Numbered from the stretch's first letter, positions 33,547-42,080 are shown. The stretch is 64,000 nucleotides of DNA from Pseudoxanthomonas sp. z9 (GCF_006542425.1 NZ_VFID01000010.1:1-64000), one strand, 5' to 3'. Translations and numbers: made by a program. Notes: generated by a model from the letters alone, not told the origin.

Positions 33547-34287
33547 ATGAGCCAAGACCTTTCGACTTCGAACAGGACCGCGCTGGTATTCGGCGGTTCC
33601 CGCGGCATCGGCGCCGCGATCGCCCGCCGGCTGGCACGCGAGGGCCATGCGGTGGCGCTGACCTATGCCTCGCGCGCCGACAAAGCGGCCGAGGTGGTCG
33701 CCGACATCCGGGCCGCCGGTGGCCAGGCCATCGCGATACAGGCCGACAGCGCGGACCCGCATGCGGTCACCGCGGCGGTGGCCGATGCCGCCGCCCGCCT
33801 CGGCCCGCTGCAGGTCGCGGTGATCAATGCCGGCATCTATCGCGGTAGTCCGCTGGATCAATTTCCGCTGGAGATGCTGGACCAGATGCTGGCGATCAAC
33901 ATCCGTGGCGTGTTCCTGGCCATCCAGGCCGCCACCACGCAGATGGTGGATGGCGGTCACGTCATCACCATCGGCAGCAACACCGCCGTTCGCGGCGGCG
34001 TGGTCGGCAGCAGCGTGTACGCGATGAGCAAGGCCGCGGTGGCCACATTGGTGCGCGAACTGGCGCTGGATCTGGCACCGCGCCGGATCACCATCAACAA
34101 CATCCAGCCCGGTCCGATCGACACCGACATCACCACCGGGATCGTCGACATGCTGGCCGATCGCAATCCGCTCAAGCGGATCGGCCACCCCGACGAAGTC
34201 GCCGCGCTCGCCGCCTATCTGGCTGGCGACGAGGCCGGCTACATGACCGGCGCCAGCCTGACCCTCGACGGCGGCTTCTCGATCTAG
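33547..34287 (+). CDS. Short-chain dehydrogenase/reductase (SDR)
   Basis: 246 aa, classical SDR. Cofactor loop FGGSRGIG (residues ~15-22), NAG at ~94-96, catalytic S144, Y158 and K162 (YAMSK), and the late PGPIDTDIT and GASLTLDGG motifs. Likely NADP(H)-dependent because of the basic/serine residue context after strand 2 (ASRADKA). Substrate unknown. Start at 33547 follows GAGGAC. First gene of a five-gene run (SDR, epoxide hydrolase-like, alpha/beta hydrolase, cytochrome P460, Ohr). Confidence 0.92.
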   Translation: MSQDLSTSNRTALVFGGSRGIGAAIARRLAREGHAVALTYASRADKAAEVVADIRAAGGQAIAIQADSADPHAVTAAVADAAARLGPLQVAVINAGIYRGSPLDQFPLEMLDQMLAINIRGVFLAIQAATTQMVDGGHVITIGSNTAVRGGVVGSSVYAMSKAAVATLVRELALDLAPRRITINNIQPGPIDTDITTGIVDMLADRNPLKRIGHPDEVAALAAYLAGDEAGYMTGASLTLDGGFSI

Positions 34288-34336
34288 TCCCGCCGATTTC
34301 CCCATATCCGCACGCCCTTCCCCTCAGGAGATTCCC

Positions 34337-35665
34337 ATGTCGCTGTCCGATGCCCGCTTCCCCGTCGATCTCGAACGCCGCCGCCTGCTCGGCTCGGCCG
34401 TCGCCGCCGCGGCCGGCGCGGGACTGCTTGGCCTGCTGCCCTCGGCCGCCGTGCGCGCCGCCACGTCGCTGGGCGATGACCGCATCCGCCCGTTCCGGGC
34501 GCAGGTATCCGAACAGGACCTGGCCGATCTGCGCCGGCGCGTGCGCGCCACCCGCTGGCCGGATCGCGAAACCGTCGCTGACACCTCGCAGGGCCTGCCG
34601 CTGGCGACGCTGCGCACGCTGGTCGATTACTGGGGCGGTGACTACGACTGGCGGCGGCTGGAAGCGCGCATCAACCGCCTGCCGCAGTTCATCACCCGCA
34701 TCGACGGCGTGGATATCCACTTCATCCATGTGCGCTCGCGCCATGCCGATGCGCTGCCGGTGATCCTGACCCACGGCTGGCCGGGCTCCTTCCTCGAATT
34801 CCTCGGCGCCATCGATCCGCTCACCCACCCCACCGCGCACGGCGGACGCGCCGAAGACGCCTTCGACGTGGTCATCCCGTCGATCCCCGGCTACGGCTTC
34901 TCCTCGCGTCCGGACACCACCGGCTGGGGGCCGGAGCGGGTCGGCCGCGCGTGGGACGAGCTGATGCGCCGCCTCGGCTACCACCACTATGTTTCGCAGG
35001 GCGGCGATCACGGTTCGGTGATCTCCGACGCGATGGGCCGGCAGCCGCCGCCGGGCCTGCGCGGCATCCACCTGACCATGCCGGCCACCGTGCCCGGCGA
35101 TCTGATGGCGGCGATCAACGCCGGCGCCGCGCCGCCGGCCGGACTGGCCGCCGACGAGCGCGAGGCATTCCAGGCATTGAGTGCGTTCTTCGGCCGCAAC
35201 GCCGCCTACGGCGCGATGATGGTCACCCGGCCGCAGACGATCGGCTATGCGCTGAACGATTCGCCGGTCGGCCTGGCCGCGTGGATGTACGACAAGATCG
35301 CGCAGTGGACCGACAGCGACGGCCAGCCCGAACGCGTGCTCGGCCGCGACGCCATCCTCGACGACATCAGCCTGTACTGGCTCACCGGCACCGCGACCTC
35401 GGCCGGTCGCTTCTACTGGGAAAACAACAACAACAACTTCAGCGCCACCGCGCAGAAGACCGATCGCATCACCGTGCCGGTGGCGGTCTCGGTGTTCCCC
35501 GGCGAGATCTACCGCGCGCCGCGCAGCTGGACCGAGCGCGCCTATCCCTCGCTGTACTACTTCAACTCGCTCGACAAGGGCGGGCACTTCGCCGCCTGGG
35601 AACAACCGCAGCTGTTCAGCGCCGAACTGCGCGCCGCGTTCCGGCCGCTGCGCAAGACCCTCTGA
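34337..35665 (+). CDS. Exported epoxide hydrolase-like protein (EHN domain, Tat signal)
   Basis: 442 aa. A twin-arginine signal is likely (LERRRLLGSAVAAAAGAGLLGLL), so a folded enzyme would be exported. The EHN domain (~50-160, PFRAQVSEQDLADLRRRVRA) leads to an alpha/beta hydrolase core with THGWPGS (145-151) and nucleophile D224 in SQGGDHGS; a late histidine (KGGHFAAWEQP) completes the triad. This is the juvenile hormone/microsomal epoxide hydrolase branch. GGAG lies six bases before ATG, in the same CAGGAGATTCCC context as the Ohr gene downstream. Confidence 0.91.
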   Translation: MSLSDARFPVDLERRRLLGSAVAAAAGAGLLGLLPSAAVRAATSLGDDRIRPFRAQVSEQDLADLRRRVRATRWPDRETVADTSQGLPLATLRTLVDYWGGDYDWRRLEARINRLPQFITRIDGVDIHFIHVRSRHADALPVILTHGWPGSFLEFLGAIDPLTHPTAHGGRAEDAFDVVIPSIPGYGFSSRPDTTGWGPERVGRAWDELMRRLGYHHYVSQGGDHGSVISDAMGRQPPPGLRGIHLTMPATVPGDLMAAINAGAAPPAGLAADEREAFQALSAFFGRNAAYGAMMVTRPQTIGYALNDSPVGLAAWMYDKIAQWTDSDGQPERVLGRDAILDDISLYWLTGTATSAGRFYWENNNNNFSATAQKTDRITVPVAVSVFPGEIYRAPRSWTERAYPSLYYFNSLDKGGHFAAWEQPQLFSAELRAAFRPLRKTL

Positions 35666-35692
35666 CCCCTCCCTTCGCATCGAGGCATCGCC

Positions 35693-36748
35693 ATGAACAC
35701 CGTTTCCATCGCTCCGACTTCCTCCCTCCGCCGCCTGCCCCTGTTGTCCTGGCTGCTGGCCGCGTTGCTCGCTTCCGGCACCGCCGCCGCCGCGCCGGTC
35801 GAAGCACCGGCCAGCACCGCCACGCCCGCGCTGATCGCCGACAAGCAGATCGACGCCGGTGATCTCAGCATCGGCTACGCCGATCTGGGGCCGGCCAAGG
35901 GCGAGGTGGTGATCCTGCTGCACGGCTGGCCCTACGACATCAACAGCTATGCCGAGGTCGCGCCCCAACTCGCCGCGCGCGGCTACCGGGTGATCGTTCC
36001 GCACCTGCGCGGCTACGGCAGCACCCGCTTCCGTTCCGCCGACACGCCGCGCAACGGCGAGCCGGCGGCGCTGGCCGCCGATGTCATCGCGTTGATGGAC
36101 GCACTGAAGATCCCGCATGCGACGCTGGCCGGCTACGACTGGGGCGCGCGCACGGCCGACATCGTCGCCGCGCTGTGGCCGGAGCGGGTCGATGCGCTGG
36201 TGTCGGTCAGCGGCTATCTGATCAGCAGCCAGGAGGCGGGCCGCAAGCCGCTGCCGCCGCAGGCCGAATTGCAATGGTGGTACCAGTACTACTTCGCCAC
36301 CGATCGCGGCCGCGCCGGCTACACACAGTACACGCACGACTTCGCCCGCCAGATCTGGCAGCTGGCCTCGCCGCGCTGGAAGTTCGACGACGCCACCTTC
36401 GTGCGCAGCGCCGCCGCGCTGGACAATCCGGATCACGTCGCCATCGTCGTGCACAACTACCGCTGGCGGCTGGGCCTGGCCGAGGGCGAACCGAAGTACG
36501 CGGCACTGGAGCAGCAGCTGGCGCAGGCCCCGGCGATCACCGTGCCGACCATCACCATCGAAGGCGACGCCAACGGCGCGCCGCACCCGCAGCCGCAGGC
36601 CTACGCCGGCAAATTCACCGGCAAGTACGAGCACCGCACCTTCGAAGGCGGCATCGGCCACAACCCGCCGCAGGAAGCGCCGGAGGCCTTCGTGCAGGTG
36701 GTCATCGACGCCACCCACCTGGCCCACGCGAAGGGAGGTGCGCGATGA
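35693..36748 (+). CDS. Exported alpha/beta hydrolase with aspartate nucleophile
   Basis: 351 aa. Signal peptide to ~residue 34. The nucleophile elbow is AGYDWGAR with D149, the form found in epoxide hydrolases and haloalkane dehalogenases rather than esterases; ILLHGWPYD gives the oxyanion loop and GGIGHNPPQEAP the catalytic histidine. Substrate may be an epoxide or halide. Its stop overlaps the cytochrome P460 start (ATGA), so the two are coupled. Confidence 0.9.
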   Translation: MNTVSIAPTSSLRRLPLLSWLLAALLASGTAAAAPVEAPASTATPALIADKQIDAGDLSIGYADLGPAKGEVVILLHGWPYDINSYAEVAPQLAARGYRVIVPHLRGYGSTRFRSADTPRNGEPAALAADVIALMDALKIPHATLAGYDWGARTADIVAALWPERVDALVSVSGYLISSQEAGRKPLPPQAELQWWYQYYFATDRGRAGYTQYTHDFARQIWQLASPRWKFDDATFVRSAAALDNPDHVAIVVHNYRWRLGLAEGEPKYAALEQQLAQAPAITVPTITIEGDANGAPHPQPQAYAGKFTGKYEHRTFEGGIGHNPPQEAPEAFVQVVIDATHLAHAKGGAR

Positions 36749-37257
36749 GACGCTTGTTGATTGCCGCCGGCGTGTTCGGCGCCGCCGCGCTGACGCTCGG
36801 CCTGATCGGCATCGTGGAAGCACGTGACGGCAGCCGCTCGCCCGCCGCGCCGATCTATGGCGTGCAATTGCCGGACGGCTACCGCGACTGGCCGCTGGTG
36901 GCGCCCGCGCAGGAAGCCGCGCCGCTGGACGAACTGCGCGTGATTGTCGGCAATCCGATCGCCATGCGCGCCTACCGCGACAACATCCGCCCCTTCCCCG
37001 ACGGCAGCGTGCTGGTCAAGCGGGCCTGGAAGCATGAGCAATCGCCGGATTTCGAACCGGCCTCCATTCCCGGCGCCGCCACCACCGTGCAGGTGATGGT
37101 CAAGGATTCCAAGCGCTACGCGTCCACCGGCGGCTGGGGCTACGGGCGCTTCATCGACGGGCGTCCGGTCGATGAAGCCCAGCATCGCACCTGCCATGCC
37201 TGCCACGCCGCCCGCGTGAGCGATCGCGATTACGTGTTCACCCGCTACGCGCCGTGA
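36745..37257 (+). CDS. Cytochrome P460 family c-type haem protein
   Basis: 170 aa. An N-terminal signal anchor or peptide (residues ~3-26) directs it to the periplasm. The P460 beta-domain (~35-140) is followed by a haem c motif C150-H-A-C153-H154 close to the C-terminus, as in the family. Known members oxidise hydroxylamine or detoxify nitric oxide; others have unknown donors. The lysines at ~92 and 96 (VKRAWKHE) are candidates for the haem crosslink. Coupled to the upstream hydrolase gene. Confidence 0.87.
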   Translation: MRRLLIAAGVFGAAALTLGLIGIVEARDGSRSPAAPIYGVQLPDGYRDWPLVAPAQEAAPLDELRVIVGNPIAMRAYRDNIRPFPDGSVLVKRAWKHEQSPDFEPASIPGAATTVQVMVKDSKRYASTGGWGYGRFIDGRPVDEAQHRTCHACHAARVSDRDYVFTRYAP

Positions 37258-37316
37258 GTCCACGGCGCTCCTCCCCCGCTCCCACCCACAACACCCACCC
37301 ATCACAGGAGATTCCC

Positions 37317-37733
37317 ATGAACACACTCGACACCGTGCTCTACACCGGCAAGACCCGCGTCACCGGCGGCCGCGAAGGCCACGCTCGCAGCGACGACGGC
37401 CAGCTCGACACCGCGCTGTCGCCGCCCGGCAGCGGCCGTCCCGGCACCAATCCCGAACAGCTGTTCGCCGCCGGCTGGTCGGCCTGCTTCGAAGGCGCGA
37501 TGAAGATCGCCGCGCGCGCCCAGCGCATCGCCCTGCCGGCGGATCTGGCCATCGACGCCGAGGTGGATCTGGGCAAGGTCGGCAACGGCTACCAGTTGCA
37601 GGCACGTCTCAATATCTCGCTGCCTGGCGTGGATCCCGCGCAGGCGCAGGCGGTGGTCGATGAAGCGCACCGCACCTGCCCGTACTCCAAGGCCACGCGC
37701 GGCAATATCGACGTGCAGATCCGGATCGTCTGA
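37317..37733 (+). CDS. ohr: Organic hydroperoxide resistance protein (Ohr, OsmC family)
   Basis: 138 aa. Thiol peroxidase that reduces organic hydroperoxides using lipoyl or similar thiols. The reactive C57 (GWSACFEGAM) and resolving C121 (HRTCPYSKATR) are both present. Size and the tandem VLYTGKTRVTGGREG opening fit Ohr. GGAG lies before the ATG at 37317. Cytoplasmic. Its place among exported hydrolases and a haem protein supports a detoxification operon. No OhrR-type repressor gene is adjacent. Confidence 0.92.
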   Translation: MNTLDTVLYTGKTRVTGGREGHARSDDGQLDTALSPPGSGRPGTNPEQLFAAGWSACFEGAMKIAARAQRIALPADLAIDAEVDLGKVGNGYQLQARLNISLPGVDPAQAQAVVDEAHRTCPYSKATRGNIDVQIRIV

Positions 37734-37769
37734 TCCCGTTCGGTAACGAAACACGCGGCGTCCGGTCCC

Positions 37770-37786
37770 GAACACGTCCGGATACA
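37770..37786. promoter_or_regulatory. GAACAC/GATACA direct half-sites upstream of the ccdA-like gene
   Basis: GATACA at 37781-37786 (TGTATC on the other strand) is preceded 11 bases upstream by GAACAC. The arrangement resembles the TGTATC boxes at 33404-33419 in reverse orientation. It lies in the 131-base gap between the Ohr gene and the CcdA-like gene, where a second promoter of the cluster is expected. Confidence 0.35.
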
Positions 37787-37864
37787 AAACCGCCGGGCGC
37801 CGCACACACCCCCGCGACATGCGCGCGTTGCAATGGCCTCCATCCCGCACGCGAGTCCCTTCCC

Positions 37865-38569
37865 ATGATCGAATACGCACTGGCCATCGCCGCCGGCATG
37901 GCCACCATCCTGTCTCCCTGCATCCTGCCGGTGCTGCCGATCGTGCTGGCCACCAGCACCGGCGGCGATCGCGCCGGCCCGCTGTGGGTGATCGCCGGCT
38001 TCGTCGGCACCTTCGCCGCCGGCGGCATCCTGCTCGGCGCGCTGTCCGCCTCTTCCGGCGAACTGCAAGGCGTCATCCGCAGCGTCTCCATCAGCGTGTT
38101 GCTGTTGGCCGGCCTGGCCTGCTTCTGGGCCGCGCCGTTCGATCGGCTGGTGATGCTGTTCCAGCAATGGTGCCAGCAACTCGTGCCGGCAGGCTGGCAA
38201 GGTCCGCGCATCAGCGGTCGTCCCGGCGCGCTGCTGGTAGGCGCTTCACTCGGCCTGGCGTGGACGCCCTGCGCCGGACCGGTACTCGCCTCGGTGCTGT
38301 CGCTCGCGGCGACCTCGCAGGCGCCGGGCAAGGCCAGCGCGCTGCTCGGCCTGTACGCGGCCGGCGCCGGCGTGCCGATGCTGCTCGTCGCTTACGGCGG
38401 CCACTGGATCAACGACCGGTTGCCGTTCCTCAAACGCCACGCCGGTCGGTTGCGCCAGGGTTTCGGCGCGCTGGCCGTCGGTGTCGCCGTGCTGCAACTG
38501 ACCCAGTACGACGTGTTCGTCTCGGCCTGGGCCACCCAGTGGCTTCCCCCCGTCTCGCAAGGACTCTGA
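37865..38569 (+). CDS. CcdA/DsbD-like thiol-disulphide membrane transporter
   Basis: 234 aa with six predicted membrane helices. C19 (TILSPCILPVLP) and C136 (LAWTPCAGPVLAS) are the pair that carries reducing equivalents across the inner membrane in CcdA and the DsbD core. The downstream gene for a thioredoxin-like lipoprotein begins two bases after the stop, so CcdA probably keeps that protein reduced, as in the fused DipZ-type proteins. Confidence 0.92.
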   Translation: MIEYALAIAAGMATILSPCILPVLPIVLATSTGGDRAGPLWVIAGFVGTFAAGGILLGALSASSGELQGVIRSVSISVLLLAGLACFWAAPFDRLVMLFQQWCQQLVPAGWQGPRISGRPGALLVGASLGLAWTPCAGPVLASVLSLAATSQAPGKASALLGLYAAGAGVPMLLVAYGGHWINDRLPFLKRHAGRLRQGFGALAVGVAVLQLTQYDVFVSAWATQWLPPVSQGL

Positions 38570-38571
38570 CC

Positions 38572-39120
38572 ATGAACAAGATCGCTTCCCTCTCCACCCT
38601 GCTCGCCGCCTGCCTGTTCGCCGCTTCCTGCTCTCCCAGCGTGCAGGCCGATCCGGTGTCCCCCACCGCCAGTTCGCCCGCGCCGGTCGCGCCGGAATTC
38701 CGCGGCATCGATCATTGGCTCAACGGCCCGCCGCAGACCTTGGCCGCCCTGCGCGGCAAGGTCGTGCTGGTCGAGTTCTGGACCTACTCGTGCATCAACT
38801 GCGTGCGGGTGATGCCGCACATCAAGGACTGGCATGCCAAGTACCGCGACCAGGGCCTGGTGGTGGTCGGCGTGCACACGCCCGAATACGGCTACGAAAA
38901 GAAACTGTCCAACCTGCAGGCGGCGGTGAAACGCTTCGGCATCACCTACCCGGTGGCGCAGGACAACGACTATGAAACCTGGAACGCCTACGGCAACCAG
39001 TACTGGCCCGCGCTGTACCTCATCGACGCCAACGGCCGCATCGTCTACCAGCACTTCGGCGAAGGCGACTACGACACCACCGAAGCCAAAATCCGCAACC
39101 TCCTGGCCACCCGCAAATAA
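38572..39120 (+). CDS. TlpA/DipZ-like thioredoxin lipoprotein
   Basis: 182 aa. Lipoprotein-type signal (LFAASC, Cys20) followed by a Pro/Ser/Ala linker and a thioredoxin domain with active site C74-I-N-C77 in WTYSCINCVRV. The WTYxCxNC form and later PEYGYEKKLSNLQAAVKRFGI match the C-terminal periplasmic part of DipZ and similar proteins. Paired with the preceding CcdA-like transporter. Confidence 0.92.
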   Translation: MNKIASLSTLLAACLFAASCSPSVQADPVSPTASSPAPVAPEFRGIDHWLNGPPQTLAALRGKVVLVEFWTYSCINCVRVMPHIKDWHAKYRDQGLVVVGVHTPEYGYEKKLSNLQAAVKRFGITYPVAQDNDYETWNAYGNQYWPALYLIDANGRIVYQHFGEGDYDTTEAKIRNLLATRK

Positions 39121-39170
39121 CCCGCCTCACCGGTACCCGGCCACCCGGGTACCGCCCCCCTTCCATCCCT

Positions 39171-39194
39171 TGTAGGAGCGACGTAAGTCGCGAC
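39171..39194 (+). repeat. Single REP arm
   Basis: One 24-base arm of the REP family, with core hairpin GCGAC-GTAA-GTCGC. No inverted partner is found within 100 bases. Lies between the convergent thioredoxin gene and a small membrane protein gene. Confidence 0.85.
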
Positions 39195-39296
39195 CGGAAA
39201 TCACTGCGCCCCGGATCGCCATCAAAAAAGCCAAAAATCCGAACGCAGGCACATCAGGAAGCCACATCCACAAACTACACCGACGCGCACACCGAA

Positions 39297-39614
39297 CTAG
39301 CCCGAACATCCCCCATCACCACCGCCCCCGGCACATCCATCAAAGCCGCTCCCGGAAGCTCCAGGCGCCTCCCCGCCAGTCGCATCCGCATTGTTCGCGA
39401 ACGCGGTCCGATCCATGAATGGCTTGTCGCCGAGCGTAACCGTAGCCCTGAAGGCAAGACAGAGAACCGCCCCCAATACGGGTGCCAGCCACACCAGCGC
39501 AAGCTGGGCTACACGACGCGAACGCGGCATGTCGGCGTCGCCAAGAACCCTGGCGGAGGCAACGAAGTTGAGTATCAACCAAACCGCGATGAGGACGGCC
39601 CATATCCAGCTCAT
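39297..39614 (-). CDS. Small two-helix membrane protein with glycine/cysteine-rich tail
   Basis: 105 aa. Two hydrophobic helices (residues ~3-22 and ~40-62) of PLDc_N-like spacing, separated by a basic loop (PRSRR). The tail (~80-105) is rich in glycine and ends GGGGDGGCSG. No function recognised. AGGAGAG precedes the ATG at 39614. Last gene of a three-gene run with two other unknown proteins. Confidence 0.65.
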   Translation of the reverse strand: MSWIWAVLIAVWLILNFVASARVLGDADMPRSRRVAQLALVWLAPVLGAVLCLAFRATVTLGDKPFMDRTAFANNADATGGEAPGASGSGFDGCAGGGGDGGCSG

Positions 39615-39642
39615 GCGCTCTCCTTGGTATCTCTGCGAACCA

Positions 39643-39930
39643 TCAGCCATCCCCTCTACCGGAACCCCGTTGAACAAACGGGAACGGCAACTCTCGCAGA
39701 CCGATATCCGGCATCCGTTCCAGAGCCCACAATTCCAGCCCTTCCCATGAACCTCGCAGGTCTCCTTCTTCCAACCACGGCATCCGCCAGACCTCGTAGT
39801 AACTGATGAAGTCATCCAGCTCTTCATCGAATCGCGAGTAGAAGAGAAAGGTTTCCTCGCCACGCCTCGCAACTATCATGCGCGGTACGTCCCAGAAGTC
39901 CCTGTAAGCAATCGTTGACCAGTCAGACAT
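39643..39930 (-). CDS. Uncharacterised small acidic/aromatic protein
   Basis: 95 aa, no signal peptide, rich in Trp, Tyr and acidic residues (DDFISYYEVWRMPWLEEGD). Not recognised. Composition and size are like immunity proteins of contact or polymorphic toxins, but no toxin gene is seen here. The start at 39930 is provisional. It follows the next upstream small gene by 26 bases. Confidence 0.6.
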   Translation of the reverse strand: MSDWSTIAYRDFWDVPRMIVARRGEETFLFYSRFDEELDDFISYYEVWRMPWLEEGDLRGSWEGLELWALERMPDIGLRELPFPFVQRGSGRGDG

Positions 39931-39956
39931 GAATTCCACACCTGAGATCCGATACT

Positions 39957-40346
39957 TCAGGACGCTCCCCGCCTTGGATTGATGGACAACCCGATGATGG
40001 CGACGGTTTCGCATTCCGCGACAATATGAGGACCCTCCATAAAGTACCCCTTTGTCCCGATCGACATACGGGACAGATGGTATTCACGACGATCTGCGTT
40101 GATGACGAACATATCGGCAAATCCCGACATGGGGATCTCCCCCTCGGGCAACATGGCCCCCGCGGAATCGATGAATTCCGGCCAGATCATGCTTAGTTCC
40201 TCAAGGTCAGCATCCTCCGCATACAGGAAATCCCAACGGATGTGTTGTCTGGGTGCTCTGGTAAGACCGCCTTCGGATGGCTCCAAGAAACGATAGGAAA
40301 CCCGGAAGTCAGCTATGTGGCCTCTGTATTCACGGTATGACTTCAT
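39957..40346 (-). CDS. Uncharacterised cytoplasmic protein
   Basis: 129 aa, no signal or membrane helix. Contains FRVSYRFLEPSEGGLTRAPRQHIRWDFLYAED and an acidic middle. No family recognised. The alternation of aromatic and acidic residues resembles immunity-type proteins. First of three closely spaced genes on the minus strand (39297-40346). G+C by eye is somewhat lower than the flanks, which may indicate transfer. Confidence 0.62.
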   Translation of the reverse strand: MKSYREYRGHIADFRVSYRFLEPSEGGLTRAPRQHIRWDFLYAEDADLEELSMIWPEFIDSAGAMLPEGEIPMSGFADMFVINADRREYHLSRMSIGTKGYFMEGPHIVAECETVAIIGLSINPRRGAS

Positions 40347-40423
40347 GTCCGGCGACGCCCTGCTCGGAGAGAAATGAATGCTGAATCCGGATTGTCCCGG
40401 CCTCACCTGCTTTCAAATCCACC

Positions 40424-40972
40424 TTACTCCGCCGCTTCCGGCGCACAGAACGCATTGCTGTAAATCCCCGACCGATCAAAACAGCAGGCACGGCGCTTGC
40501 CGGACTCCAGCTGATCACACGCGGTGGCAATGCGCTTCACCCGGGTTTCGGCTTTCTTGCCGGAGGTCATCCACTGGATCCAGTCGCGGCGCGCGACCGG
40601 GGTGAGGGTGGCCCATTGCGCCTTGGCGGCCGGATGCTCGGCCAGCGCCTTGCGGATGTCGGGCGGCACCTTGGGTTCGGGTTCCACCGCCACCGGCGCC
40701 ATTTCCAGCGCCACGGTATCGCCCACCGACACGTCGGCGGCCTCGCGCAATTTCTTTTCCACCTTGAGCCAGTGGCTGCCCTGCCCATCCGGCTCCAGCG
40801 TGGCCTGGAAGGCATGCCCGTCGAGCATGCCGTCCACGGTCACCTGGCTGCGCGTGGGCAGCTTCGCGCTGGCCTCGGCCGGCAGGACCAGGAAGCTCCA
40901 GGCCGCACCTTTCGGCTCCGCCGGGCGGGATAGCTTCGCCTTGAATTTGATGGTGTCGGTGGCTGTGCTCAT
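40424..40972 (-). CDS. YdeI/OmdA family protein (DUF1905 plus bacteriocin-protection domain)
   Basis: 182 aa, cytoplasmic. The N-terminal DUF1905 domain (~5-90; IKFKAKLSRPAEPKGAAWSFLVLP, then SQVTVDGMLDGHAFQATLEPDG) is followed by the YdeI/OmdA helical domain (PPDIRKALAEHPAAKAQWATLTPVARRDWIQWMTSGKKAETRVKRI). Family members have been linked to antimicrobial peptide tolerance; the mechanism is not known. Start at ATG 40972. Confidence 0.85.
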   Translation of the reverse strand: MSTATDTIKFKAKLSRPAEPKGAAWSFLVLPAEASAKLPTRSQVTVDGMLDGHAFQATLEPDGQGSHWLKVEKKLREAADVSVGDTVALEMAPVAVEPEPKVPPDIRKALAEHPAAKAQWATLTPVARRDWIQWMTSGKKAETRVKRIATACDQLESGKRRACCFDRSGIYSNAFCAPEAAE

Positions 40973-41041
40973 GGGGCGAAAGATAGCACTGGCGATGCCG
41001 GCGCATTGAGGTAGCGACGCCAGTCCGGCCAACGGGTCGGA

Positions 41042-41521
41042 CTACGAACCCGCGACCGCCTTCTCCAGCGCCGCGATGTCGATCTTCTTCATCTCCATCA
41101 TCGCCTTGAACGCGCGCTCGGCCTGTTCGCCGCCACCGCTGACCAGCTCGATCAGGCGCCGGGGGGTGATCTGCCAGCACAGGCCGAAACGGTCCTTGCA
41201 CCAGCCGCACATGATCTCCTGGCCGCCGCCCTCGGTGATGGTCTTCCAGTAGCGATCGGTTTCCGCCTGATCCTCCGTCGAAACCTGGAAGCTCATCGCA
41301 TCGCTGAACGTGAACGAGGCCCCGCCGTTCAACAGCAGGAAGGGCTTGCCGAGAATCGTCATCTCGATGGTCAGCACGCCGCCCTGCTTGCCGTCGGGAT
41401 AGTCGCCGGGCGCGCGGTTGACCTTGTCGATGCGACTATCGGCGAAGGTGTCCGCGTAGAACTGGGCGGCTTCTTCGGCGTTGCCGTCGAAACACAGGCA
41501 GGGCTGGATGCGCGGGATCAT
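41042..41521 (-). CDS. VOC family protein (PhnB-like)
   Basis: 159 aa. Two beta-alpha-beta-beta-beta units of the vicinal oxygen chelate fold: IQPCLCFDGNAEEAAQFYADTF at the N-terminus and DRYWKTITEGGGQ, then GWCKDRFGLCWQITPRRLIEL in the second. Members bind a metal and act on diverse small molecules; this PhnB-like branch is mostly uncharacterised. Cytoplasmic, single gene. Confidence 0.88.
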   Translation of the reverse strand: MIPRIQPCLCFDGNAEEAAQFYADTFADSRIDKVNRAPGDYPDGKQGGVLTIEMTILGKPFLLLNGGASFTFSDAMSFQVSTEDQAETDRYWKTITEGGGQEIMCGWCKDRFGLCWQITPRRLIELVSGGGEQAERAFKAMMEMKKIDIAALEKAVAGS

Positions 41522-41588
41522 GGCGGGCCTCGTGGGTCGGGTTCGGGATGGGGAGCGTACTGCCGGCGCGTTGGACCGGCGTGAAAGA

Positions 41589-42080
41589 TCACGAACGCTT
41601 GGACGCGCTCGCCAGTGCCTCGGTCACAAGCCGCTGCAGCAGCGCGCCGGAAGCGGCCTTCATGTCCGCTGCGATCGCCGGACGCTGCTGCTCCAGTTTC
41701 GGATAGAAGGGCGACCTGCGGCCTTCGGCTGCCAGCGAGCGCAGCTCTTCCAGGGAGAGATGTGCTGCGTGGGCCTTGGCGAGGTTCGCATCCCATTCGG
41801 TCTGGTACTTGGGCGTCAGCCGGCTTATCTGCGCCTTGACGTCCGTCGGTGAAACGGTGGCATAGGTATGAGTGGAGGCCGCTACTTCGTTCGCCATCTC
41901 TTCCAGGTTGGCGCCCATCCTGAAGTTGCGCACCAGATCGGCAGCAGGATCACCCGAGGAGTTGGCTTCATGGATTGGCGCATCCGCTGATACCGCTGGC
42001 ACGCCGTTTTCGCAACCAGCCAATGCGAGGCTCGCCGCGATCATCGCTACGCGCAGGGTATTCCCTTCCGGCATGTTCAT
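41589..42080 (-). CDS. Lipoprotein with DUF2059-like domain
   Basis: 163 aa. Lipoprotein signal (IAASLALAGCEN, Cys23) and a helical mature domain. The segment AHLSLEELRSLAAEGRRSPFYPKLEQQRPAIAADM resembles the conserved core of DUF2059 proteins. Function unknown. AAGGAC immediately precedes the ATG at 42080. The gene lies 66 bases downstream of another exported unknown on the same strand. Confidence 0.7.
   Translation of the reverse strand: MNMPEGNTLRVAMIAASLALAGCENGVPAVSADAPIHEANSSGDPAADLVRNFRMGANLEEMANEVAASTHTYATVSPTDVKAQISRLTPKYQTEWDANLAKAHAAHLSLEELRSLAAEGRRSPFYPKLEQQRPAIAADMKAASGALLQRLVTEALASASKRS

Noticed and set aside
34172-36823. Long minus-strand frame opposite the epoxide hydrolase and alpha/beta hydrolase genes
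   Set aside because: Antisense shadow in GC-rich DNA; both plus-strand genes have catalytic motifs and Shine-Dalgarno sites.
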